From: Lutibacter maritimus
GTDB lineage: Bacteria; Bacteroidota; Bacteroidia; Flavobacteriales; Flavobacteriaceae
Reading direction: 5' to 3'
DNA: 64,000 bases
Assembly (NCBI RefSeq): GCF_900116115.1
Contig: NZ_FOZP01000005.1
Location: forward strand, 62,001 to 126,000
Shown here: positions 24,798 through 33,730 of the stretch, one piece after another
Position numbering within the stretch: the stretch's first letter is position 1
Layout of the letters: each line of letters opens with the position of its first letter
Notes under the pieces: generated by a model
Databases searched by the model: none
What the model saw: the letters and a program-made list of their open reading frames with translations, nothing else
What the model was told of the DNA's origin: nothing
Translations under genes and position numbers: made by a program

Positions 24798-25685
24798 TTA
24801 TTTGCAAACTGCTTCTAAGGCATCTTCAATATCTCCGGGAGTGCTCATAATTTTCATAAAAGTTCCCATAGTTAAATCTGGCCAATGTAAGGCAAGTCTG
24901 TATTTTCCGTGCAACATTGTTGCTTTGTTTCCTTGTAAAATAATTTCATATGGTAACGCCGCAACGTGGGCTTCTCCAATAATTGGTAAAAAATGTGCTT
25001 CTCCTTCTTCTTTGTTTTGTAAACCAACACCAAAAACAGCTACTTTTTCACCTGCATACACAAGTTTATATACTTCAACAGTATTTCCTTTTTTAGCTTT
25101 TAGGTTGTTTTCAATTACTTTTAAACCGTCTTCAAACGATGAAAATTCATTTAGTTCAACAGGGTCTGTAAAATATGGCATCATAATTTTATAATGATAT
25201 TTTTTTAAATTTTCAGCTTTCACAGTTCCACCAAAAGGAGAAAAATTATTATCAATACTTGAGAAAGTAGTTTTTAAATCGGAGCTAAATTTTTGAAAAA
25301 CAGTTTTATAAGTATTATAATTATCTCCTAAATAAGCTCTTAAAATATAATCTGGATTTGTATATGAAATAGTTACTTTTCCATTTTTTTGCTCTAAACC
25401 AACTTTAAAAACAGCTGACAAAGCACCTCTGTCTTTCACTTTAATAACGGTGTTTTTTAAATCGGTTCTTGTAAAAGCAATTACTTTTAAACTACTTTTA
25501 TTAGATGGATTATATGTTCCTAAAACTATATAATCATTACTTTCTAAGGCATTTATTACTTTTTGAGAAACTTGTTGAATGGATTCGTTGGAATCTCCAA
25601 TTTTAATGTAAGGTGTTAAATCTTGGGCAAAAGAACTAATACTAATCATTAAAATGGCAATACTGCTAAAAATGAGATTTTTCAT
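24798..25685 (-). CDS. Hypothetical secreted protein
   Basis: I do not recognise this 295-residue protein with confidence. Residues 1-20 are a clear signal peptide ending ISSFAQ. The mature protein appears to have two alpha/beta halves of similar size: an N-terminal unit with SNESIQQVSQKVINALESND and IKVKDRGALSAVFKVGLEQK, and a C-terminal unit with EFSSFEDGLKVIENNLKAKK and a closing region LPYEIILQGNKATMLHGKYR. The second half recalls small DUF302-type folds, but this is a guess. It is a single gene, convergent with lpxB, with a well-formed promoter. Periplasmic or outer-membrane associated. Confidence 0.7.
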   Translation of the reverse strand: MKNLIFSSIAILMISISSFAQDLTPYIKIGDSNESIQQVSQKVINALESNDYIVLGTYNPSNKSSLKVIAFTRTDLKNTVIKVKDRGALSAVFKVGLEQKNGKVTISYTNPDYILRAYLGDNYNTYKTVFQKFSSDLKTTFSSIDNNFSPFGGTVKAENLKKYHYKIMMPYFTDPVELNEFSSFEDGLKVIENNLKAKKGNTVEVYKLVYAGEKVAVFGVGLQNKEEGEAHFLPIIGEAHVAALPYEIILQGNKATMLHGKYRLALHWPDLTMGTFMKIMSTPGDIEDALEAVCK

Positions 25686-25707
25686 ATATTCAAATATTAT
25701 AATTGGT

Positions 25708-25735
25708 CAAAATTACCTTATATTACTACTGTCAA
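25708..25735 (-). promoter_or_regulatory. Promoter of the secreted unknown gene (-33 and -7)
   Basis: The minus strand reads TTG (25735 to 25733), 17 bases, TAATTTTG (25715 to 25708), a full match to the Bacteroidota pattern. Predicted transcription start is near 25701, giving a 16-base leader. Confidence 0.65.
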
Positions 25736-25926
25736 TTATGATATTAATCATTCTGTAACCATTGTTACTGAAATTGAATATTTTTGAAAATGAAAAAAAA
25801 TAGAAGTATATTTTACTAGAAACGTATAAATATTTACGAGGAATTAATAACTTGGTTAAGGTTATTTAGTAAAGTTGCATTTGCAAAATAAGTTTAATTA
25901 ATTTTTTTTAGTAACTTTATCTTGCT

Positions 25927-27954
25927 ATGATAAAGTTTTTAAAATTTGTTCCAATACAAATTACTTTCTTTTTAATTATTGGAATATTAATAGGTAATTA
26001 CTTTGCAATTAATGTTGTACAGTTAATGTTTGTTTGTTGTACTGTTATATTATTGTTGGTGGTTTCTAATTTTTTAGCCAATAAATATCTTAAATATTTC
26101 AATTCGCTATTTACAAGTTTTGTGTTTTTAACTTCAGTAATTATTGGTATATCTACAATCACTTTTCAGAACGATTTAAATACAACAAAACATTACTCTA
26201 ATCAAGAAAATTTTAAAATGGATGTACCAGTTAAATCTATTTTAAAACTACGGAAAGAACTTAAATCTAATACAAATTATAACAAATACGAAGCTATTGT
26301 TGTTGAAATTGATGAAGTAAATACAGTTGGTAAAATACTGGTAAATATTAAAAAAGATAATTTTAAAAATCTATTATTTGTTGATGATGAGCTATTGGTT
26401 AAAACAGAATTTAGAGCAATTCCAAAACAACTAAACCCTTATGGATTTGATTATAAAAAGTATTTAAAAAATCAACAAATTCATCATCAAGTTTATTTAA
26501 ATAATTCTTCAATTTTAAAGTTACCTAAACAATCAAAAACTATTTATGGAATTGCGGCAAGTATTAGAAAATCAATTAACCAATCCTTAATAAAAAACGG
26601 ATTTAAAGAAAATGAATTGGCTTTAATTAATGCTTTGTTGTTAGGACAACGCCAAACTATTTCAGAAGATTTGTTAGATAGTTACAAAGATGCCGGAGCA
26701 ATTCATATTTTGGCAGTTTCAGGTTTGCATATTGGTGTAATTTTATTGCTGTTATTATTTTTATTTAAAGGTTTACATCAATTTAAATATGGAAAATTAA
26801 TTGCTACCATTTTTATAATTTCACTATTGTGGTTTTATGCATTACTTGCGGGTTTGTCTGCTTCAGTTGTTCGGGCAGTAACAATGTTTTCAGCATTATC
26901 TATTGGCTTGCAGTTAAATAAACCTTCAAATATTTATAATAATCTGGTAATTTCAATGTTTTTTTTGTTGTTATTTCATCCGTTTTATTTGTTTGAAGTT
27001 GGTTTTCAATTAAGTTATTTGGCAGTTTTTTCAATAGTTTGGATCCAACCAAAATTTTATAATTTATGGATTTCAGAAATTTGGTTTTTCAGAAAGTCTT
27101 GGCAACTTTTTACAGTTTCTTTAGCTGCCCAATTTGGAATTTTACCTTTAAGTTTATTTTATTTTCATCAATTTCCAGGTTTATTTTTTGTAGCAAATAT
27201 GCTTATAATTCCGTTTCTTGGATTTATTTTAATTGCCGGAATTGTTGTTATAATACTATCGCTTAGTAATTTATTACCACAATTTTTAGCAATTTTTTAT
27301 GAATATGTTTTAAAATTAATGAATGAAATTATTACGTGGGTTTCAGGTTTTGAATCATTTGTTATTAGAAATATTTCGATTTCAGTTTTAGCAATGATCG
27401 GAATTTATTTGTGTGTATCATTTGCTTTAAAATGGTTTGAAAAAAGAACTTTCCAAAGACTGATTTTATTCCTTTCAACCATCATCTTTTTACAATCGAT
27501 TTATTTTTTTGAAAAATATCAGCGACAATCTGAAAAGGAATTTATTGTATTTAATACTAAAGAAAGTATTATTGCCATAAGAAAAGGTGAAGAGGTTGAA
27601 TTTATAACGTCTAAAGCAGTTAATACAATTAATGATTATGCTATAGGAATTGGCGTAAAGAATTATAAAATATCAGAAACTAATAAAAAATTGTTTCATT
27701 TTAAAAATGAAACAATTTTGGTAGTTGATAGTTTGGGTTTTTATAATTTCAACTCTGTAAAGCCAAGTATTATTTTGTTGCAACAATCACCAAAAATAAA
27801 TTTAAATCGTTTAATTAAAAACGTAAAACCAAAACTTATTATTGCGGATGGAACAAATTATAAAAGTTATTTAAAAAGATGGAAAAATACTTGTATAAAA
27901 AATAAAACTCCTTTTTACAGTACATCTCAAAAAGGAGCTTATATTTTAAAATAA
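25927..27954 (+). CDS. ComEC/Rec2-family DNA uptake channel protein
   Basis: This inner-membrane protein would pass single-stranded DNA in natural transformation. It has 675 residues: two or three N-terminal helices, a DUF4131/OB-like soluble part (about 80-200), and a competence domain (about 230-490). The diagnostic ALLLGQRQTISEDLLDSYKD and AGAIHILAVSGLHIGV are present, as is LAGLSASVVRAVTMFSA. After the last helix only about 140 residues remain, and they lack a metallo-beta-lactamase HxHxDH motif, so this is the shorter form without an obvious nuclease domain, as is common in Bacteroidota. No other competence gene is nearby. Own promoter not clear (TAACTTTA at 25912-25919, one mismatch). 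Confidence 0.9.
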   Translation: MIKFLKFVPIQITFFLIIGILIGNYFAINVVQLMFVCCTVILLLVVSNFLANKYLKYFNSLFTSFVFLTSVIIGISTITFQNDLNTTKHYSNQENFKMDVPVKSILKLRKELKSNTNYNKYEAIVVEIDEVNTVGKILVNIKKDNFKNLLFVDDELLVKTEFRAIPKQLNPYGFDYKKYLKNQQIHHQVYLNNSSILKLPKQSKTIYGIAASIRKSINQSLIKNGFKENELALINALLLGQRQTISEDLLDSYKDAGAIHILAVSGLHIGVILLLLLFLFKGLHQFKYGKLIATIFIISLLWFYALLAGLSASVVRAVTMFSALSIGLQLNKPSNIYNNLVISMFFLLLFHPFYLFEVGFQLSYLAVFSIVWIQPKFYNLWISEIWFFRKSWQLFTVSLAAQFGILPLSLFYFHQFPGLFFVANMLIIPFLGFILIAGIVVIILSLSNLLPQFLAIFYEYVLKLMNEIITWVSGFESFVIRNISISVLAMIGIYLCVSFALKWFEKRTFQRLILFLSTIIFLQSIYFFEKYQRQSEKEFIVFNTKESIIAIRKGEEVEFITSKAVNTINDYAIGIGVKNYKISETNKKLFHFKNETILVVDSLGFYNFNSVKPSIILLQQSPKINLNRLIKNVKPKLIIADGTNYKSYLKRWKNTCIKNKTPFYSTSQKGAYILK

Positions 27955-27961
27955 TAAGTAT

Positions 27962-28501
27962 TTATTCTACAAATTCGTGTTTAAAATTGGTAGTGTATTC
28001 TCCAAATTCTTCTTGTGATTTTATGTTTTTATAATCATCTGTTGCAAATATTTTCAAAAATATTTCTAACTGACGTGGTGTTTGGTAACCCGTAATTGGC
28101 GTTAAAAAATTAGCAGATTCATCTAAAAATAACATAGTTGGGTAAGCTCTTACACCAAAATAACCTGATAATTCATGTGAAGAATTTCTGCCTGATGTAT
28201 TTGGATTAAATCCTGGATTTTTATAAGTTTTTCCTTGAAAATTAATGGTTTCATTTCCTTCAGCATTAAACTTAACTGGATAATAATTTTCGTTGATATA
28301 TTTAGCAACATCTTTATTTCCAAAAGTATTTTTATCTAACATTTTACAAGGTCCGCACCAAACGGTGTAAGCATCTATAAAAATCTTTTTTGGATTGGTT
28401 TTTTGAGCTTCTACAGCTTTTTCTAATGTCATCCACTCTATTTTTTGTGCATTTGTTGAAATCCATAATAAAGTAAATGCAACGATAAATAATTTTCTCA
28501 T
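27962..28501 (-). CDS. Periplasmic thioredoxin-like protein
   Basis: This exported thiol:disulfide protein has a signal peptide at residues 1-18 (ends STNAQ) and a thioredoxin fold with the redox motif CGPC at residues 49-52 (TVWCGPCKMLDK). A conserved cis-Pro segment VRAYPTMLFLDES and a C-terminal helix follow. 179 residues total. It resembles the DUF255/thioredoxin_7 type secreted thioredoxins of Bacteroidota. It is convergent with comEC (7-base gap) and has its own -7 element. Partner proteins are unknown. Confidence 0.87.
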   Translation of the reverse strand: MRKLFIVAFTLLWISTNAQKIEWMTLEKAVEAQKTNPKKIFIDAYTVWCGPCKMLDKNTFGNKDVAKYINENYYPVKFNAEGNETINFQGKTYKNPGFNPNTSGRNSSHELSGYFGVRAYPTMLFLDESANFLTPITGYQTPRQLEIFLKIFATDDYKNIKSQEEFGEYTTNFKHEFVE

Positions 28502-28547
28502 TTTTAATCTTTTATATTTTCTGATAGGTTTGACGCAAAAATTTTGC

Positions 28548-28555
28548 CAAATTTA
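28548..28555 (-). promoter_or_regulatory. Promoter -7 element of the thioredoxin-like gene
   Basis: TAAATTTG on the minus strand (28555 to 28548) fits TAnnTTTG. The predicted leader is about 40 bases. No -33 element is evident. Confidence 0.5.
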
Positions 28556-28570
28556 CAATCATATTTTAAT

Positions 28571-30583
28571 TTATTTTACTCCGTGCATTAATTTCTTTAA
28601 AACAGGACTTAATAATAAAGCTATAATACCAATTACTATTGGTACAACTGTGAAAATTAAAAAGAAGGTTGAAATATCATATTTTGTTGTAATATCATCA
28701 ATCATTGCGCCCATTTTTCCAGAAGTTTTGTTTCCGATGGCCAATGCTAAATACCAAACTCCAAACATAAATGCAATCATTCGTGGTGGCACTAATTTAC
28801 TTACATATGAAAGTCCAACAGGAGATACACATAATTCTCCCAACGTATGAAATAAATAAGCAAAAATTAACCAAACAATACTAACAGATGCAGTTTTTGC
28901 ACCTTGTGGAATTCCTGATGCTCCGTATGCTAAAAACCCAAATCCAATAGCTAAGAAAAACAATCCAATAGCATATTTTGCTGCTGGTTTAGGATTGTAT
29001 TTACTTTCCCACCATTTAGAAAATAATGGTGCAAAAGCAATAATAAATAATGAGTTTAAAATTAAAAACCATGTTGCTGGAATTTGAATTTCGTTATCTT
29101 TTTTTCTAATAATAGTTGCCGGAATATTATTGTTAATTAAATCGGCCTGTTCAGGTTTTAGATATTTAAAATTGGTTCCTTTTTTATCTAAATCAAGGAT
29201 AGATATTTTATCATCTTTTAAAAATTCATTTGATGATATTATAACCGTTGTATTTTCAATAATTTCTGCATTTTCTGGAACAATTGTCTCAGCAGTAATT
29301 GCTATAGGTTTAGTATCTTCAGCAGTAATTGTATAAGTGTTATAAGAAATTTCGTATGAATAGGTATTAAAGTTGTTATATATTTTCCATATAACAACAC
29401 CCCAAATTAGTATAAAACTAAAACCTAAAATTAAATTTGAAATAAAATATTTTTTGAAGGTTTGTTTAAACAATAAATATAGTACATAAGTGATAATTCC
29501 AATTGGAACTACAGTTATAATTACATCAACAATATTAAAAATAAAGGCTGCATTACCCGATAAAATTCTGCTAGTGTAATCTTTTGCAAAAATACTCATA
29601 GATCCTCCAGCTTGTTCAAAAGAAGCCCAAAAGAAAATAATAAAGAATGCAAATATCACAACTGCAATCATTTTATCACGTGTAATTTTGCTGTAACGAA
29701 GAATTCTGCTAGTAATTAAGAAAATAAATAACAATAATGTTATTAAAATTGTATGACCAGAATAATCAGTTCCTCCAAATTCTAAAAAGTTTGTTTCACC
29801 AATTTTTGATAAGGGGTCGTTAATTACCCAAGTTAAACCTAATACAGAAATAATTGTTATTAAAGCCTTGTCTACAATTGTAAACGGATTTAATTTATCT
29901 TCAATTTTTACGTGATTATCGGCTTCAATAGATTTGTCTTCGGTATTTGGTTTTTTTCCAACATCACCAAAAATACCTTGTGCAAACGTAAATTGTAAGA
30001 GTCCTAATAGCATAAAAATACCGGCCAAACCAAATCCCCAGCTCCAACCTAAAATTTCGCCTAAATAACCACATAACATAATTCCTAAAAATGCTCCGGC
30101 ATTAACGCCCATATAAAAAATGGTGTAAGCTCCATCTTTTTTTTCTGGAAAATCTTTGTATAAAATTGAAATAAACGAAGTCATATTTGGTTTAAAAAAA
30201 CCAGTACCAATCACTAATAAAAGCAATCCTAAGTATAAAAAGAATGGATTAGATTCTATTGCCATACTAGCGTGACCCAACGTCATTACAATTGCGCCAA
30301 TAATAATGGCTTTTCTATTTCCCAAATATTTATCGGCTAAAGTTCCTCCAATAATTGGTGTTAAATATAGCAATGCTAAATAGGTTCCGTAAAGCGCTAA
30401 TGCATTTTCACGAGGCCAATCCCAGCCGCCAATTCCTAAAGCACTTACTAAAAATAATACTAATAAGGCACGCATTCCATAAAATGAAAAACGTTCCCAC
30501 ATTTCGGTGAAAAATAGCACAAATAATCCAGATGGATGTCCAAGAACTTGTGTGTCAAAAAATTCGTTTCTTTTTGATGTCAT
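28571..30583 (-). CDS. POT-family proton-coupled peptide transporter with a large external insert
   Basis: This inner-membrane di-/tripeptide:H+ symporter belongs to the PTR2/POT family. The proton-coupling motif ExxERFxxY is present (EMWERFSFYGMR, near residue 27), as are GGTLADKYLGNRKAI and FYMGVNAGAFLGIMLCGYLG. The protein is 670 residues, whereas family members have about 450-500. The excess is a hydrophilic segment of about 120 residues between two helices in the C-terminal half (about 405-520, rich in Thr, Glu and Ile). It is last of three POT genes in a row and follows the second after 15 bases, probably in the same transcript. Confidence 0.92.
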   Translation of the reverse strand: MTSKRNEFFDTQVLGHPSGLFVLFFTEMWERFSFYGMRALLVLFLVSALGIGGWDWPRENALALYGTYLALLYLTPIIGGTLADKYLGNRKAIIIGAIVMTLGHASMAIESNPFFLYLGLLLLVIGTGFFKPNMTSFISILYKDFPEKKDGAYTIFYMGVNAGAFLGIMLCGYLGEILGWSWGFGLAGIFMLLGLLQFTFAQGIFGDVGKKPNTEDKSIEADNHVKIEDKLNPFTIVDKALITIISVLGLTWVINDPLSKIGETNFLEFGGTDYSGHTILITLLLFIFLITSRILRYSKITRDKMIAVVIFAFFIIFFWASFEQAGGSMSIFAKDYTSRILSGNAAFIFNIVDVIITVVPIGIITYVLYLLFKQTFKKYFISNLILGFSFILIWGVVIWKIYNNFNTYSYEISYNTYTITAEDTKPIAITAETIVPENAEIIENTTVIISSNEFLKDDKISILDLDKKGTNFKYLKPEQADLINNNIPATIIRKKDNEIQIPATWFLILNSLFIIAFAPLFSKWWESKYNPKPAAKYAIGLFFLAIGFGFLAYGASGIPQGAKTASVSIVWLIFAYLFHTLGELCVSPVGLSYVSKLVPPRMIAFMFGVWYLALAIGNKTSGKMGAMIDDITTKYDISTFFLIFTVVPIVIGIIALLLSPVLKKLMHGVK

Positions 30584-30598
30584 TTATAATTACTTAAA

Positions 30599-32083
30599 TT
30601 AATTTGATGCTTTTGCTGCGGCTTCTTTTGGTCTAATAACCAACTTGTCGTATATACTTAAGGCTAAAATAGTAACAATACCAATTCCAACTATAACATA
30701 CCATATTTTATTTGGCTGGTAGTTATCCCAAATAAGTTGAGTCATTTCTGTTTCAGACATTCCTAACTTTTCTGATGCCATTGAAAAATAGTTATTTTTA
30801 GTAAATTCGGCTGAGATTTCAGGCATTTCGATTGCGCGCTTTGCCATTTCACTTTGTAATAAACTTAATTTATCAGACCAAGCTTCATATAAATTTCCTG
30901 AAATGAATGTAGTTAGAAAATTACCTAAAAATATTGGTAAAAAATAGGTTCCCATATATAAAGCTTCTTTCCCTTTAGGAGAAATTAAAGCTATAAATGA
31001 AGAAAAAGTTGGGTTTGTCATCATTTCACCAATTGCAAAAATTACAATACCTAAAATTGTATACAATCCATTACCAGTATAAAAAGTAATACCAATACCA
31101 ATGGAAGCAATTATAAACCCAGTTATCATTGCACTTACATGACGCATCCTTAAAACAAAAAATGATACAATTAATTGAAAAACAATAATTGCACCTGCAT
31201 CAATGTTAATTAACATTTCTGGATTTACAGATGTTCCTCCTCCACTCATAAAACTAGCTAACCATGGAGAAACTTGAGCAATAGAATCATGAAGAGCAGC
31301 TGTATCTACCCAATCTTCAATAAAAGTTGGTAGTGTATAAAATAATTGGTTAAACATGGTCCAAAATCCAACCATAATAACTAATAAAACTGATAATCTA
31401 CTATCTTTTACAGCTTCCCAAATATTTTTTAATGAACTTATAATGGCCTCTCCAATAGTTTCTTCTTTTTTCTCCCTGGCAGTTTCTTTATAAAAAAAGA
31501 TTAAGATTAAAAGGTTAATAGCAATAACTATTGAGGCTTGTAAGAAAATAATTTTCCATCCATATTGAGTTCTTAAAGTAGAAGACATTGCTGGACCAAC
31601 AAAACCACCAATATTTACCATCATATAAAAAATACCAAAACCTAAGGTTGAATTAGATTCGTCAGTATTTTTTGTGATTATGGCAGAAGCCACAGGTTTA
31701 AACATAGCTGCCCCAACAGCAACCCAAAGGAAAACTAAAAACACAGATGAATAGCTAGAAACTTCACCCATTAAGTAATACCCTGAAATTAACAGTACAT
31801 AGGCAATAACTAAGGATAGTTTATAACCAATTTTATCGGCTATAACACCAGTAATCATTGGTAAAAGATACAAAATTGCAGTAACAATACCCATAATTTG
31901 TCCTTTTTCAGTATGGGTAAATCCAAGTCCACCTTCATCTGTAGAGCCTGTTAAATATAAAGCTAGAACTGCAAAAAGGCCATACCAAGCCCAACGTTCA
32001 AATAACTCCATTCCACTAGCAACCCAGAAGTTCTTATTGTAAGACTTCATAACTCCGAAAAACGATTTTTTTTCTGTACTCAT
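30599..32083 (-). CDS. POT/MFS-family transporter, divergent paralogue
   Basis: This 494-residue inner-membrane major facilitator protein is related to the flanking peptide transporters but more diverged. The ExxER motif is kept as ELFERWAWYGLF, while the RFxYY part is not. MITGVIADKIGYKLSLVIAY is the loop-2 motif, and FYMMVNIGGFVGPAMSS is in helix 5. A longer soluble stretch after residue 400 (KRAIEMPEISAEFTKNNYF) precedes the last helix. Substrate is probably also peptides by context, but this is less sure. It is preceded by a hairpin terminator 20 bases upstream and runs into the next POT gene after 15 bases. Confidence 0.85.
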   Translation of the reverse strand: MSTEKKSFFGVMKSYNKNFWVASGMELFERWAWYGLFAVLALYLTGSTDEGGLGFTHTEKGQIMGIVTAILYLLPMITGVIADKIGYKLSLVIAYVLLISGYYLMGEVSSYSSVFLVFLWVAVGAAMFKPVASAIITKNTDESNSTLGFGIFYMMVNIGGFVGPAMSSTLRTQYGWKIIFLQASIVIAINLLILIFFYKETAREKKEETIGEAIISSLKNIWEAVKDSRLSVLLVIMVGFWTMFNQLFYTLPTFIEDWVDTAALHDSIAQVSPWLASFMSGGGTSVNPEMLINIDAGAIIVFQLIVSFFVLRMRHVSAMITGFIIASIGIGITFYTGNGLYTILGIVIFAIGEMMTNPTFSSFIALISPKGKEALYMGTYFLPIFLGNFLTTFISGNLYEAWSDKLSLLQSEMAKRAIEMPEISAEFTKNNYFSMASEKLGMSETEMTQLIWDNYQPNKIWYVIVGIGIVTILALSIYDKLVIRPKEAAAKASN

Positions 32084-32103
32084 TATATTTAATTTTTTAA
32101 ATA

Positions 32104-32137
32104 GAAAAGCTCAAGTAAAATCTTACTTGAGCTTTTT
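32104..32137 (-). terminator. Intrinsic terminator or attenuator between POT transporter genes
   Basis: A perfect 14-bp stem (32105-32118 with 32123-32136) with a 4-base loop ends in a T-run on both strands. It would stop most transcription from the upstream POT gene. The next gene starts only about 20 bases later with no clear promoter, so partial read-through is likely. Confidence 0.85.
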
Positions 32138-32177
32138 AATATATTTTAATTATTTCGTAACATTTAATTCAAAATGA

Positions 32178-33668
32178 TTATACAACACCGTGCATTAGTT
32201 TTTTTAGTGGTTTGTTTAAAAGCATAATTAAAATGGATATTCCAATTAAAACAAATCCAATAGTAGAAAATATTGATATATACTTATCTAAACCTTCACT
32301 TGCTGTTAAAGCTACTCCAGAATCACTATGTCCACCCGTTAAAGCGGCAATTTTACCACCAACATAGTTCGCTATTGCAAAACTTAAAAACCAAGCTCCC
32401 ATTGCAGTTCCTGCAATATTTTTAGGAGATAGTTTTGTTACCATAGATAAACCTATAGGAGATAAAAATAACTCACCTGTTGTATGTAATAAATATAGAA
32501 CAACTAAAGTAATTAAAGGAACTTGGTACGCTTCATTTACAAATTGTAAACCTATATTAGTTACTAAAAAACCTAAAGCCAACTGCAAAATACCAAAGGC
32601 AAATTTCATAGGAATACTTGGGTTTTTTCCAATTTTTGCTAATTTGACCCACATTACTGAGAAAATAGAACCAAATACAATAATAAAGAAAGGGTTGAAG
32701 AATTGTGTCATTGAAGCTGGCATTTCCCAGCCAAAAATACTTCTGTCTACATTTCTGTCAGCAAATAGTGTTAACGAAGTTCCTGCTTGCTCAAAACAAG
32801 CCCAAAATGTAATGTTAATTACCATAAATATTAATAAGGCAATCATTCTATCTCTCCAAATTTTTACTTTTTCTTTGGAATCTGCATCCAATCCAGCTTT
32901 AATTAAAACAAAAGATATTAATAAAAATAAACCAAGTAAGATATAATCCAACCAGCTATTTTGTAAAATTAAGAAATATGCTACTGGAATAAGTAATAAC
33001 GACAGCAAACCAACTAAATGCGCTTTTTTTAATACCCCTAAAACTTTTTGATTTCCTTCTTCCGTAAATCCAAGTCCTTCAGCAGCAGCATAGTTTTTTC
33101 TTCCTGTCCAGAATATGATTAAACCAAGAAGCATACCTAAACCAGCCAAACCAAACCCATATTTAAATCCATAAGTTTCACCTACATAAGCAATAACAGT
33201 TGTTGCTAGTAAGGCTCCTATGTTAATACCAATATAGAATATTGTAAAACCTGAATCTCTTCGAGGATCACCATCTTCATATAATTTTCCAACAATTGTA
33301 GAAATATTTGCTTTAAAATAACCATTTCCAACTATTAAGGCTCCCATACCAATCATTAAAAATTGTTCAGTTCCTCCTAAAATAAGAAACTCTCCAATTG
33401 CCATTAAAATAGCTCCTAACATAACTGCATTTCTATATCCAAGAAATTTATCAGCCAATTTACCACCTATAATAGGAGCAGCATAAACCAAACCTGTATA
33501 AGCTCCATAAATTATGGCGGCATCAGCATCACCTTTCATAAGAGACTTTACTAAATAAAGTGTTAATAATACTCGCATACCATAGTAACAAACTCTTTCC
33601 CACATTTCTGAAAAGAATAGAGTCATTAATCCATTTGGATGTCCTTGCATTGAAGTTTTGTTATTCAT
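32178..33668 (-). CDS. POT-family proton-coupled peptide transporter
   Basis: This inner-membrane di-/tripeptide symporter of 496 residues has the normal family length. It has ExxERxxYY as EMWERVCYYGMR (near residue 21), APIIGGKLADKFLGYRNAVM in the loop-2 motif and FYIGINIGALLATTVIAYVG (PTR2 signature). FWACFEQAGTSLTLFADRNV is the helix-7 region with its conserved Glu. It lies 62 bases downstream of the DPP-IV-like peptidase gene on the same strand, so products of that peptidase could feed this transporter. A strong terminator follows. Confidence 0.93.
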   Translation of the reverse strand: MNNKTSMQGHPNGLMTLFFSEMWERVCYYGMRVLLTLYLVKSLMKGDADAAIIYGAYTGLVYAAPIIGGKLADKFLGYRNAVMLGAILMAIGEFLILGGTEQFLMIGMGALIVGNGYFKANISTIVGKLYEDGDPRRDSGFTIFYIGINIGALLATTVIAYVGETYGFKYGFGLAGLGMLLGLIIFWTGRKNYAAAEGLGFTEEGNQKVLGVLKKAHLVGLLSLLLIPVAYFLILQNSWLDYILLGLFLLISFVLIKAGLDADSKEKVKIWRDRMIALLIFMVINITFWACFEQAGTSLTLFADRNVDRSIFGWEMPASMTQFFNPFFIIVFGSIFSVMWVKLAKIGKNPSIPMKFAFGILQLALGFLVTNIGLQFVNEAYQVPLITLVVLYLLHTTGELFLSPIGLSMVTKLSPKNIAGTAMGAWFLSFAIANYVGGKIAALTGGHSDSGVALTASEGLDKYISIFSTIGFVLIGISILIMLLNKPLKKLMHGVV

Positions 33669-33730
33669 AATTATAAAATAGGTTTATGTTTAAAAATGAT
33701 ATTTATTGTTTAGAAATACTTATGTTAATT

